Below the pieces are notes generated by a model. It worked only from the letters and a program-made list of their open reading frames with translations. It had not been told where the DNA came from and did not search any database. Shown piece after piece: positions 41,622 through 51,203 of a DNA stretch of 64,000 nt. The stretch comes from Chloroflexota bacterium (lineage in GTDB: Bacteria; Chloroflexota; UBA6077; CF-72). Position 1 is the stretch's first letter. Each line of letters opens with the position of its first letter. The translations under genes were made by a program, and so were the position numbers. Location: contig JACPOP010000026.1 in assembly GCA_016191465.1 (NCBI GenBank), positions 37,616 through 101,615 on the forward strand. The letters are read 5' to 3'.

Positions 41622-42410
41622 ATGGTACGGATCGCCGCCGCCGCCGACATTCACTGCACCAAGGCCTCGCAGGGGGTGCTGCAACCCATCTTTGCCAGAG
41701 CCGCCGCCGCCGCGGACGTCATTGCACTGTGCGGCGATCTGACCGATTACGGCACTCCGGAAGAAGCACAGGTGCTGGTGAAGGAGCTGGCCGTGGCGAA
41801 CCGAATTCCCGTCGTCGCGGTCCTGGGGAATCACGATTTCGAATCGGGGAAGGCGGACGAGGTGCGCGACATCCTGTGCCAGGCGGGCGTCCAGTTGCTG
41901 GATGGCGCGGCCATCGAGATCGAGGGTGTGGGCTTCGCCGGCACCAAGGGGTTCGCCGGGGGCTTCGGGCGCTACTCGCTGGGCGCCTGGGGTGAGCTGG
42001 CGATCAAAGGCTTCGTACGGGAGGCGCTGGACGAGGCGCTCAAGCTCGAAGGCGCTCTGGCACGCTTGAGGACCCCCTCGCGCGTGGCGCTCCTGCACTA
42101 CTCGCCGATTGCTGCCACGGTCCAGGGCGAGCCGTGCGAGATCTTCCCGTTCCTGGGCAGCAGCCGTCTGGAAGAGCCGCTGCTGCGCTACCCGGTGACG
42201 GTCGTGCTGCACGGACACGCCCACCACGGCGCGCTGGAAGGGCGGACAACCAGCGGGGACGTGCCCGTGTACAACGTGGCGCTCCCGCTCTTGCGCGCCA
42301 TGTACCCAGACGGGCCCGGCTTCCGCCTGGTGGAAGTGCCCCGCGGCGCAACGGCACCGTTTCGCGAGGAGGCTGGCACGGCATCGGCCATCCAGCAGGC
42401 CGTGGCCTGA
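41622..42410 (+). CDS. Metallophosphoesterase
   Basis: 262 residues from the ATG at 41622 (an ATG at 41526 is also possible). The motifs are in order: DIHC near residue 9, GDLTDYG, GNHDFES, LHYSPIA and GHAHHGALEG. These provide the two-metal site of calcineurin-like phosphoesterases. Members cleave phosphomonoesters, diesters or nucleotides. The first motif is DxHC rather than DxHG, a small change. It is alone, divergent from the nucleotidyltransferase gene. Confidence 0.88.
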   Translation: MVRIAAAADIHCTKASQGVLQPIFARAAAAADVIALCGDLTDYGTPEEAQVLVKELAVANRIPVVAVLGNHDFESGKADEVRDILCQAGVQLLDGAAIEIEGVGFAGTKGFAGGFGRYSLGAWGELAIKGFVREALDEALKLEGALARLRTPSRVALLHYSPIAATVQGEPCEIFPFLGSSRLEEPLLRYPVTVVLHGHAHHGALEGRTTSGDVPVYNVALPLLRAMYPDGPGFRLVEVPRGATAPFREEAGTASAIQQAVA

Positions 42411-42483
42411 ATCAGGAGGCACTTTCGCGCACGACTCAAAATGTCGGCCTATACTCGGCCCCAAGCGAGGTACGTGAACACCC

Positions 42484-43464
<981 letters not shown>

Positions 43465-43466
43465 CC

Positions 43467-44147
43467 GTGGCGACTCCAGCAGCTCGGCCCCTGGGTGCGC
43501 AGCCCGGAGCAACACGGCCGGCTCGGTCGACGCCGCCCGATGCCTGGCTCAAGCCCGGCATCTTCGTCGGCTCGCTGGTGCCCCTGGCGTACCTCGTGTG
43601 GCGGGCGGCGACGAATCGGCTCGGCGCCAACCCGATCGCGGAGATCGAGAACGAGCTTGGACTGGCCGGCCTCATTTTGCTGGTGGCAAGCCTCGCCTGC
43701 TCGCCCGCGCGGCGGGCGTTCGGCTGGACGTGGGCGCCGCGCGTCCGGCGCGAGCTGGGGCTGCTCGCATTCTTCTACGCCTCCCTGCACGTGGCCGTGT
43801 ACATCTTTATCGACCAGGCACTCAACGTGAGCGCCATGACCGCGGACGTGCTGAAGCGGCCGTTCATCACAGTCGGTTTTGCGGCGATGGTGCTGCTGAT
43901 CCCGCTGGCGCTCACTTCGACCAAACAGTCGATTCGCCGAATGGGATTCAAGCGCTGGCAGCGGTTGCACTACCTGGCCTACGTGGCCGCCATCCTGGTG
44001 GTGATCCACTTCTTCTGGCGGGTGAAGATCGACGTCAGCCAGCCGCTGATCTATGCCTACGTGCTCGCATCGCTGTTCGTGATCCGCGCGGGGGTGTGGC
44101 TGCTCCAGAAGCGCAGGCCAGCCCGGCCGGTCGCTGGGGCCGGCTGA
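43467..44147 (+). CDS. msrQ: Heme-binding membrane subunit MsrQ
   Basis: 226 residues, GTG start at 43467, two bases after the msrP stop. Six helices (PGIFVGSLVPLAYLVWRA to ASLFVIRAGVWLL) with His in FFYASLHVAVYIF, RLHYLAYVAAILVVIHFFW for heme and quinone. The N-terminal 24 residues are Pro/Ala rich. MsrQ passes electrons from the respiratory chain to MsrP. The two always work together. Confidence 0.9.
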   Translation: MATPAARPLGAQPGATRPARSTPPDAWLKPGIFVGSLVPLAYLVWRAATNRLGANPIAEIENELGLAGLILLVASLACSPARRAFGWTWAPRVRRELGLLAFFYASLHVAVYIFIDQALNVSAMTADVLKRPFITVGFAAMVLLIPLALTSTKQSIRRMGFKRWQRLHYLAYVAAILVVIHFFWRVKIDVSQPLIYAYVLASLFVIRAGVWLLQKRRPARPVAGAG

Positions 44148-44210
44148 GCTACGGCCGGAGCAACCGACTGACCACCCGGCGGCGGCCCATTTTGAGGCTG
44201 CCGCGCCTGA

Positions 44211-44633
44211 ATGGGTAGGATGGGCAGAGCCATGCCGGTCGAGCCACAGTCTGCCCCCGCTGTCGCCACGCTGTACGAACGCGTGGGCGGATCCCCGTTC
44301 TTCGAGGCGCTCGTGGACCGTTTCTACGCCGGGGTGGACACCGACCCGGTGCTGCGGCCCATGTACCCCGAGGATCTCACGGCCAGTCGACGCCACCTGG
44401 CGCTGTTCCTCTCCCAGTACTTCGGCGGTCCGCCCGTGTACGGCCAGCAGCGCGGGCACCCCCGCCTCCGGATGCGGCACGCACCGTTCGCGATCGCCAC
44501 GGCCGAGCGGGATGCCTGGCTCCGCCACATGCGTGCTGCCGTGGAGTCCAGCGGGGCGCCTGGGGATGCCATTGAGGAGATGCTGCGGTATTTCCAGATG
44601 GCCGCGAACTCGCTCCTCAACCGGCTCGGATAG
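44211..44633 (+). CDS. Truncated hemoglobin (group II, GlbO-like)
   Basis: 140 residues. LYERVGGSPFFEALVDRFYAGVDTDPVLRPMYPEDL, then RRHLALFLSQYFGGPPVYGQQRGHPRLRMRHAPFAI matches group II truncated hemoglobin, with the proximal His in MRHAPFA. ATGs at 44211, 44220 and 44232 are all in frame; the last has an upstream AGGA. They bind O2 or NO and often protect against nitrosative stress. The location after MsrP/Q fits an oxidative stress group. Confidence 0.88.
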   Translation: MGRMGRAMPVEPQSAPAVATLYERVGGSPFFEALVDRFYAGVDTDPVLRPMYPEDLTASRRHLALFLSQYFGGPPVYGQQRGHPRLRMRHAPFAIATAERDAWLRHMRAAVESSGAPGDAIEEMLRYFQMAANSLLNRLG

Positions 44634-44835
44634 CGGTTCCCGGCAGAGGGCGTGGCCGAGCATCACACCCGGCGCTGCGGTGCATTCCCGGAGGGCGAGG
44701 CGGGGGCGTCAGGCCGAACAGGCCATGCCGCAGGCGACACGTTCGGCAGGCAGCTCCAGGCGCGCATTCAGCGCTTCCACCGGGCGGCTCGCGAGCGAAC
44801 GAGGGGATGGGGCACCGCGTGTCAGATGAGCACTT

Positions 44836-44880
44836 GTCACCCTGAATCGGGACCCGCGGCCGAGCCTCAGGGCGAATGGC
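44836..44880. repeat. Degenerate half of the palindromic element
   Basis: TGTCACCCTGA at its left and CGCGGCCGAGCCTCAGGG in its centre and right resemble the element cores at 30376 and 37917. CCCTGA at 44840-44845 pairs with TCAGGG at 44867-44872. The stop codon of the histidine kinase lies inside it. Heptamer flanks are absent. Confidence 0.4.
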
Positions 44881-46150
44881 CGGGCGAGAGGTTCACCGCC
44901 CGTGTCTCCTGCACCGGCGGGTCCTGCACCCGGAGCGGCAGGCGGACGGTGAAGGTGCTCCCGACGCCCTCCGTGCTTTCAACCTCAACCGTACCGTCGT
45001 GCTGCTCCACGAGCTGCCGGCTGGCCGCCAGGCCAATTCCGGCGCCAGGGATGCGGCCGATCACGTTCTGCGCTCGGCGGAACCGCTGGAAGAGCCGCGG
45101 CAGGTCGGCAGCGGGGATCCCGATCCCCTGGTCACGGAGGCGGAGGATCGCCTGATCGCCGTCTGTACCCGCTTCTCTCAGGATCTCCACCGCGATGGCG
45201 CCGCCTTCAGGGCTGTACTTCACGGCGTTCCCCAGCAGATTGCCAATGACGCGAGCCAGCCGCCGCGCATCCCATTCGCCGACAAGGCGCTCCTCCGCGG
45301 TCTCAACGCGCACGTCGTGCCGTTCCGTACCGCCCTGATAACCGGCCACCACCTGCCTGACGAGCGCAACGAGGTCGACCGATGTCCGCTGGAGGTCGAG
45401 CGGCTGGCCCATTTGGAGGCGTGCCACGTCGAGAAGCTCGTCCACCTGGCTGACCAGTTGGTTGACCGCGCTCTCGATGGTGTCAAGCCCGGCTCGCAAG
45501 CGTTCCGGAGCGAGGCCGGTGGGTCGATCCAGTTGTCGTCGGAGGAGCTGACCGATGCCTTTGATGACGCCGAGGGGGTTCTTCAGGTCATGCGCGGTAA
45601 CGGCCAGGAAGTCCTCGCGGGTGCGCACTTCGAGCTGGAGCGCCCGTCGCGACACGTCGAGTGCTTCCGCCAACCCACGCGCGTCGGCAGCGGCCTGGCG
45701 CGCCACTGCCGCCTGGGCCCGGGCAATCTCCAGGGCTTGCTCGCGGGCGCAGGCGAGCGCCAGCAGCGGCAGTAGGGAGATCACGTCAGCGAGCGCTTCG
45801 AGATCCGGTGGGCCGCCGATCAGGACCAGCGCGGCCGACCCGTCCGGGCTGGCCGTGCCATGCGCAGCCACCTCTTCCTGTGTGCCCGGCGCGGGCAGAG
45901 TCCCCACCTGTGGTGAGTGGTTGACGAGCTCAGCGAGGAAATCGCGCCAGGCGCGGGGGAGTGTCTGGACGAGACCGCGCACGGGCAACAGCACGCCAAT
46001 CTCAGGATCACGGACGAACAGCAGCAGGTCATCCGCCCCGAGCTCACGCGCGAGCGCACGCGAACGCTCCTGGCGGCGCGCCGGCTCCGCCAGTGCCGCG
46101 ATGCAAGCGAGGCGTCGGGCTCGGGGGTCAGTCAGGGATGACGCACACAA
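44867..46150 (-). CDS. Sensor histidine kinase
   Basis: About 427 residues from a TTG that overlaps the FIST gene by 23 bases; the start is not certain. A sensor-like N-terminus runs to about residue 180, then a coiled stretch (REQALEIARAQAAVARQAAADARGLAE). EDFLAVTAHDLKNPLGVI holds the phosphorylated His. The ATPase domain has NLLGNAVKYSPEGG (N box), DQGIGIPAADLPRLFQRF (G1/F) and GAGIGLAASRQLVEQHDG (G2). No membrane helix is evident, so it senses inside. The FIST protein upstream is the likely sensor partner. Confidence 0.88.
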   Translation of the reverse strand: MCASSLTDPRARRLACIAALAEPARRQERSRALARELGADDLLLFVRDPEIGVLLPVRGLVQTLPRAWRDFLAELVNHSPQVGTLPAPGTQEEVAAHGTASPDGSAALVLIGGPPDLEALADVISLLPLLALACAREQALEIARAQAAVARQAAADARGLAEALDVSRRALQLEVRTREDFLAVTAHDLKNPLGVIKGIGQLLRRQLDRPTGLAPERLRAGLDTIESAVNQLVSQVDELLDVARLQMGQPLDLQRTSVDLVALVRQVVAGYQGGTERHDVRVETAEERLVGEWDARRLARVIGNLLGNAVKYSPEGGAIAVEILREAGTDGDQAILRLRDQGIGIPAADLPRLFQRFRRAQNVIGRIPGAGIGLAASRQLVEQHDGTVEVESTEGVGSTFTVRLPLRVQDPPVQETRAVNLSPGHSP

Positions 46151-47297
46151 TGGCGGTACAGTTATGGAACCCGCTGAACTGGCCCTCGACGCGCACCACC
46201 TGCCCGTAGGTGTTGCAGCCGGCGAAGCTGGCGGCCGGCCCGAGCACGTCCTGCACCCCCCGCAGCTCATCCGCAAATGCCGCGCCCGTCCGCAGGCGGG
46301 TGGCCACGCAGTCGAAGAACAGCGCTACGCTTGGTGTGAGCGTGCCAATCTGCCCGACAGCATCCTCGGCCGCGGCGACGGCTGCCTCCGTGGCTGAGCG
46401 GGCCGTGGTCCCCATGATGTGGGCCGTCACGCCGGTCGGAATATCGGCAGCGCACAGGATCCCGCCATCCGCTTCCACGCCCAGGGGAACGCGCAGCTTG
46501 TAGCCACCGCCCGTGTCAATGCCGAGCACGTTCTGGAGGAAGAATGGCAGCGGCTCCGCGTGTTCGAAGCGCTGATCGGTGGCGTCGGCGTGCTCCGCCA
46601 ACATCTCCGCGGCCGGCGCCGCATTCAGGCTCTTCAGCCGCATCCCGTCCGCCTCGGTGACGCGCATCGGCGCGCTGGCCGGCATCCAGCCGTGGCGAAC
46701 GCCAATCCCAAGCGGCTTGTCCGACAGGATCTCCAGCGCCACGGCAGCGTCCTTCATCACCTGTGTGCCGCAGAATACCGCGGTCTCGCTGAACTTGCCG
46801 TCGTCGCCGGCTCCGCCACCAAAAAACTGGTATTCGCCGGAGGTGAGCCGCGTGAGCTGCTCAATGAGGTCATCGGCATGGCCCGCGAGCGCGTCGGTGA
46901 GAATGAGCGCTGTGTGGTAGCGAAAGCGCGCATTCCGCGTTCCTCGGAAGGCGCCCACCATCTCCATCGCCGCTTGCTCCACATCCGTGCGCAGGCCGCT
47001 GCCGATTCCTGCGGAAAACTGCATCTCCGGGGCGCGCAATGCCACCGCGCTCACCGAGCCGGTCGCCTGCGCCTCGCCGGCAAATTCGCCGGCTGACGAG
47101 CAGCCGACCAGGAGTCGTGGGCCGCAGGCACGGTGTACCGCCCGGATGAGCGCGTCGTAGTCGTGCGCTGAAGAGGCGAACAGAATCACCACGTCTGGGG
47201 TGGCGTTCTCCAGTCCCTGCGCAATCTTTTGGCCCAGCTCGGAGCCGGCGCGGGCGCTGTCGGTTTCACGGCTGTGTGCCACGGCTGACTGCGTCAT
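46128..47297 (-). CDS. FIST-domain sensor protein
   Basis: 389 residues, ATG with CAGGAGG before it. FIST N: ATPDVVILFASSAHDYDALIRAVHRACGPRLLVGCSSAGEFAG and FIST C: VALFFDCVATRLRTGAAFADELRGVQDVLGPAASFAGCNTYGQV. FIST domains bind small ligands, possibly amino acids, and are mostly joined to signalling domains. Here it stands alone and overlaps the kinase gene. The pair may form a split receptor. Confidence 0.88.
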   Translation of the reverse strand: MTQSAVAHSRETDSARAGSELGQKIAQGLENATPDVVILFASSAHDYDALIRAVHRACGPRLLVGCSSAGEFAGEAQATGSVSAVALRAPEMQFSAGIGSGLRTDVEQAAMEMVGAFRGTRNARFRYHTALILTDALAGHADDLIEQLTRLTSGEYQFFGGGAGDDGKFSETAVFCGTQVMKDAAVALEILSDKPLGIGVRHGWMPASAPMRVTEADGMRLKSLNAAPAAEMLAEHADATDQRFEHAEPLPFFLQNVLGIDTGGGYKLRVPLGVEADGGILCAADIPTGVTAHIMGTTARSATEAAVAAAEDAVGQIGTLTPSVALFFDCVATRLRTGAAFADELRGVQDVLGPAASFAGCNTYGQVVRVEGQFSGFHNCTAIVCVIPD

Positions 47298-47460
47298 GCA
47301 CCTGCCTCCTGTCCGCCGGGCTACCGCCGGTACCCTTCAGGATACGGGACCGGTTGCCCCCAGGAGTTGTCTCGATGTGCGCCAGGAGAGGTTCTGGGAA
47401 TCCACCTGGAATGTACCCTGCGGAGTCTGTCGCTCTGGACTCGTTCTGATCATTCCCGCC

Positions 47461-49632
47461 ATGCCCACACTCGTCCGCGTACGAATTCCCCGCACATCGG
47501 TGCTGCTCGTCGCTGGATCAGCGGTGCTGCTGCTCTTGTTCGATATCGCTTGTGGGGGAGAGCAGCAACCGCTCCCCGCCGTGGGCACCGCCACGCCTGC
47601 TCCCAGCCCGGTGCGGCCGAGCGCCGACGAGGTTGCGGCACGCTTCTTCCGGGCCTGGGAGCAGGGCCAGTACGAGCCGATGTACGCCCTGCTGTCAGCG
47701 GCGGCACAAGCCGCGACCCCCCGCGACACATTTCTGCGCCGGTACACGAGCATCGAGCAGGGGGTTGGTACGCGGCGGATCACGGTCCAGGCGCAGCCCG
47801 CGACCGCGGACCCAGTACGCGCGCCATCACCCTCCGCGTTGCCCACGGCGGGAAGCGCGAGCGTGGACAGCGGGGCTCCCGGTATGCGGGTCCCATTCCA
47901 GGTCACCCGCACCGTGACGATGTTCGGCGACTTGGTGGAGAGCAACGACCTGCGCCTGGTGGAAGAGCCGGACGGGTGGCGGATCGACTGGCAGCCAGGC
48001 CTCATCTTTCGGGATTTGACTGCCGGCGGCCGAGTCCAGGTGAGTGGGGACGTGCCGAAACGAGGACGAATCCTGGACCGGAAGGGCCGCCCGCTCGCCG
48101 AGGAGGGCCCCACCGCGCTCACAGTTGGCGTCGTGCCTGGCCAGGTGGCCGACGAGCCGGCGCTGGTTCGGGCGCTGAGCGAGACCCTCGCGCTCCCCCC
48201 GGAGACGGTTCGTCAGCGGCTCCAGGGGGGCCAGCCAGACTGGTTCATGCCCGTGGCGGACCGTCCGTTTACCGAACGCGCCGCGTTATCGAGTGCCTTC
48301 GGCACGCTCAAAGGCGTGGTCGTGCGGGACCAGCTGGGGCGCGTCTATCCGCTGGGGGCAGCGGCAGCGCACCTCACCGGTTACGTGGGCCGAGTCACCG
48401 CCGAGGACCTCCGGCGGTTGGCGAGCCAGGGCTACGAAGAGACGGACCTGGTAGGGCGTGGCGGGCTCGAAGCGTGGGGCGAGGCGCGGCTCGCGGGCCA
48501 GCGCGGCGGACGCATTGCCATTGTGGACGAGCAGGGGAGCCTGGTCCGCACCGTTGCCGAGCGGCCGACATTGGACGGCGCCAATCTTCAGCTCACCCTG
48601 GATGTCGACATCCAGGCGCGGGCGTACGAGGTCCTGGGAGAGCGCACGGGCAGTATCGTCGTGCTCGATCCTCGCGATAGCAGCGTGCTGGCGCTCGTGA
48701 GCCGGCCGAGCTTCGATTCGAATCGCTTCGTAGCAGGCCTCTCGGACCAGGAGTGGCAAGCGCTGAACAGTGGCGGGCAGCCGCTCCAGTTCCGCGCGGT
48801 GGGGAGTGCCTACCCGGCGGCCTCCACGTTCAAAGTGGTGACGATGGCCGCGGGCCTGGAGCGGGGCGTGACCCGGCCCTCGGACACCTTTGACTGCGGG
48901 CTGGAATGGCGTGGCTTGCCGGGCATCGTGCTGCGCAATTGGACCGCGCAACCCACGCTGGATCTCACCGAAGCGCTCACGCAATCGTGCAACCCGGCGT
49001 TCTATGAGATCGGGCAGCGGCTGGACCGGCTAGATCCGGCCATCCTGCCTGCCTTCGCGCGCGCCTTCGGCTTTGGACAGCCCACGGGAGTCCAGGGTGT
49101 CGACGAGGTGGCGGGGCTGGTCCCCGACCCGGCCTGGAAGCAGCGTGAGCGAGGCCAACCGTGGACCACGGGGGACAGCGTGAACCTGGCGATTGGCCAG
49201 GGCGACCTGCTGGTGACGCCCCTTCAGCTCGCCAACGCGTACGCCGCGCTGGCGAACGGGGGCACGCTACGCACGCCACGCCTGGTGACGCGGATCGGCG
49301 CGAGCCCCGTGCCGGTACCACCGGAGCGCGGGCGTCTGCCGATCAGCGCCACGACTCGGGCCACGATCCTGGAGGGCATGCGACGGGTGACGAGCACCCT
49401 GCAAGGCACCGCCTCCGCGGCGTTCCGCGGGGCGACTATCCCGACCGCGGCCAAGACCGGATCGGCAGAGAACGGCAGCCCAGATGCCCACGCCTGGTTC
49501 GTGGGGTTCCGCACCCCGGATGCGCCGACCCTGCTGGGCCTGGTCATGGTCGAAGGGGGCCAGATGGGCGGCACCACCGCCGCGCCGATCGCGCGCGAGC
49601 TCCTCGACGCGGCCTCCGCGGTCCAACCATAG
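47461..49632 (+). CDS. Class B penicillin-binding protein with MecA-like N-terminus
   Basis: 723 residues. A hydrophobic start ends in LFDIACGG, which looks like a lipobox. An NTF2-like MecA_N domain (DEVAARFFRAWEQGQYEPMYALLSAAAQ) follows, then the PBP dimerisation part (RGRILDRKGRPLAEEGPTA). The transpeptidase has STFK (S455, K458), SCN (S509, N511) and KTGSAE (K665). Class B PBPs cross-link peptidoglycan. MecA_N-containing types include PBP2a, which resists beta-lactams. Resistance is not shown by sequence. A receiver gene follows 176 bases later. Confidence 0.9.
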   Translation: MPTLVRVRIPRTSVLLVAGSAVLLLLFDIACGGEQQPLPAVGTATPAPSPVRPSADEVAARFFRAWEQGQYEPMYALLSAAAQAATPRDTFLRRYTSIEQGVGTRRITVQAQPATADPVRAPSPSALPTAGSASVDSGAPGMRVPFQVTRTVTMFGDLVESNDLRLVEEPDGWRIDWQPGLIFRDLTAGGRVQVSGDVPKRGRILDRKGRPLAEEGPTALTVGVVPGQVADEPALVRALSETLALPPETVRQRLQGGQPDWFMPVADRPFTERAALSSAFGTLKGVVVRDQLGRVYPLGAAAAHLTGYVGRVTAEDLRRLASQGYEETDLVGRGGLEAWGEARLAGQRGGRIAIVDEQGSLVRTVAERPTLDGANLQLTLDVDIQARAYEVLGERTGSIVVLDPRDSSVLALVSRPSFDSNRFVAGLSDQEWQALNSGGQPLQFRAVGSAYPAASTFKVVTMAAGLERGVTRPSDTFDCGLEWRGLPGIVLRNWTAQPTLDLTEALTQSCNPAFYEIGQRLDRLDPAILPAFARAFGFGQPTGVQGVDEVAGLVPDPAWKQRERGQPWTTGDSVNLAIGQGDLLVTPLQLANAYAALANGGTLRTPRLVTRIGASPVPVPPERGRLPISATTRATILEGMRRVTSTLQGTASAAFRGATIPTAAKTGSAENGSPDAHAWFVGFRTPDAPTLLGLVMVEGGQMGGTTAAPIARELLDAASAVQP

Positions 49633-49808
49633 CCGCCTCATTCCGCGCCGCATTGAGTGGGGCTCGTGGTGGAATGGTGTTTCCTGGGGAGGCAGGAGCT
49701 CGTGACGCGGGCGTTCCGTGTGCGCCCCGAGCTTCGCCAGCCCGTAACGAGAATGGTTGCGGAGGTGCACAACCTTTACTCGGGGCCAGGTATGATGCGC
49801 TGAGGCGC

Positions 49809-50213
49809 ATGTCGATGGCTGCACGGCGAATCCTCGTTGCAGAAGATCAGGCCGCCATTCGCGACCTATTACGCATCGCCCTGGAGGAACAGGGCTACGT
49901 GGTGGATGAGGCCAACAACGGCGTGGAAGCCCTCGTTCGGCTCAGGGAGCACCGTCCGAACCTGGTGATCCTGGACTTGTTAATGCCGGTGGTGGATGGC
50001 TTCACCTTCGTCCAGGCGGCGCTGCACGAGCCGAATGGCAAGGACGTGCCGATTCTCGTCCTTTCAGCCGTCCCATCGCTCTTCGACGTGACGGCCACCC
50101 TGCCCGTCCGCATGGTCATGTCCAAGCCTTTTGACATTGACGTGCTTCTCGGTCACGTTCATCGGCTGACGGCGCCGAGTGGGCCCGGAGGCGCTGGGAG
50201 CGCTGGCGATTGA
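49809..50213 (+). CDS. Single-domain response regulator
   Basis: 134 residues. Acidic pair E12-D13, phosphoacceptor D56 (LVILDLLMPVVDG), Ser86 (LVLSAV) and Lys106 (VMSKPFD) are all present. No output domain follows. Single receivers act by protein contact, often with kinases or flagella. The FIST-kinase pair about 2 kb upstream (opposite strand) is a possible partner. Confidence 0.85.
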   Translation: MSMAARRILVAEDQAAIRDLLRIALEEQGYVVDEANNGVEALVRLREHRPNLVILDLLMPVVDGFTFVQAALHEPNGKDVPILVLSAVPSLFDVTATLPVRMVMSKPFDIDVLLGHVHRLTAPSGPGGAGSAGD

Positions 50214-50287
50214 GCGGACGGAGTCGGCGCAGAGGCGTCCGGTCCTCGCCCGAGCCGCGGGCGGGAACGTCTCTCTGGCCTGATACG

Positions 50288-51196
50288 TCAGTCGCCGCCC
50301 ATCGGTTCGTCCACGGTGACGGCGCGTACCACGAGGCGTTCCAGGTACTGGCCCGTGGCAATGTCGAAGGGTCCGCCGCAGGTGATGAGCGTCAGGGTCT
50401 GCTCGCCCCGGCCGCCATTGCCCACCGCACGTGACACCGCCAGACTCGTGTACGGGTACGAGGCTGTCTCGGTGACGCGGTAGCGAGCGCGTACTCCGTC
50501 TGCGCTCAGCCAGAGGTCGTCGCCCGGCTCGAGCCGCCACAGGTTCGCGAAGACCGCGGGCTGACCCACCCAGTCCACGTGACCTGCGAGCACCATGTTC
50601 CCTCCCTCCCCCATGCCCGCGGAATGGTCGTACCATGCGACTTCCGCGGGTGTGGGGGGCGCGGGCAACTCCTCCTCGCCGGATGCTAACTCCCGGATTG
50701 AGACATCCAGGCGCACTTTCGGGACTACCAGGCGAGTGGGCGCAGGCGCCGTGGACGGCGCGAGGATGCGGGTGGCAAGCGCCCGCGCGGGGATCGCACC
50801 CGATCGGATCGCCCGTGTCCCAGCGTCCATGGTGGGCTCCGCCAAGGGGAGTGCCTCGGCCGTGGCCGAGTCCCAGCGAAGGATCGCCCGCTCAAATGCC
50901 TGGCACACAGATTCGCCGCACGCATACCGTTCGCTGAGCGCGCCTCCAAGTGTGCTACGCCCGCCCAGAGCGCGATAACTGGACCAGAACCCTAATCCGC
51001 CTTCGTCCGAAACCGCGTAGCCGCGAACCACGCCTTCCGGGTCCTGCCACGTGCCAAAGCCATAGCCATCCTCGATGGGATACTCCAGGGATGCCGCCCG
51101 CGCCACGCCCGTCGCAAACGGGAGCACCATGAGGACCAGGACAAGCAGGAAAGGGAGAGGGCGGGTGTGGCCACCCGCCCTCAAGACTGATCGCAC
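50288..51196 (-). CDS. Sortase (class E/F-like) with N-terminal LGFP-like region
   Basis: 302 residues. GTG at 51196 with TAGGAG four bases before it; TAG is the stop of the upstream gene, so translation is coupled. A signal sequence PLPFLLVLVLMVLPFATGVARA follows. Residues 40-90 (GYAVSDEGGLGFWSSYRALGGRSTLGGALSERYA) look LGFP-like. The sortase core has His206 in AGHVDW, Cys273 in TLITCGG and Arg287 or Arg291. It would join a surface protein to the wall or a partner. A strong hairpin lies in codons 5-14. Confidence 0.85.
   Translation of the reverse strand: MRSVLRAGGHTRPLPFLLVLVLMVLPFATGVARAASLEYPIEDGYGFGTWQDPEGVVRGYAVSDEGGLGFWSSYRALGGRSTLGGALSERYACGESVCQAFERAILRWDSATAEALPLAEPTMDAGTRAIRSGAIPARALATRILAPSTAPAPTRLVVPKVRLDVSIRELASGEEELPAPPTPAEVAWYDHSAGMGEGGNMVLAGHVDWVGQPAVFANLWRLEPGDDLWLSADGVRARYRVTETASYPYTSLAVSRAVGNGGRGEQTLTLITCGGPFDIATGQYLERLVVRAVTVDEPMGGD
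51157..51182 (-). terminator. Terminator-like hairpin inside the sortase start region
   Basis: Arms GAGGGCGGGTG and CACCCGCCCTC, 11 bases each, four-base loop, followed on the minus strand by TCCCTTTCCT. It lies just after the sortase start codon and could act as an attenuator between the LysM surface gene and the sortase. Confidence 0.55.
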
Positions 51197-51203
51197 CGCG
51201 CTC

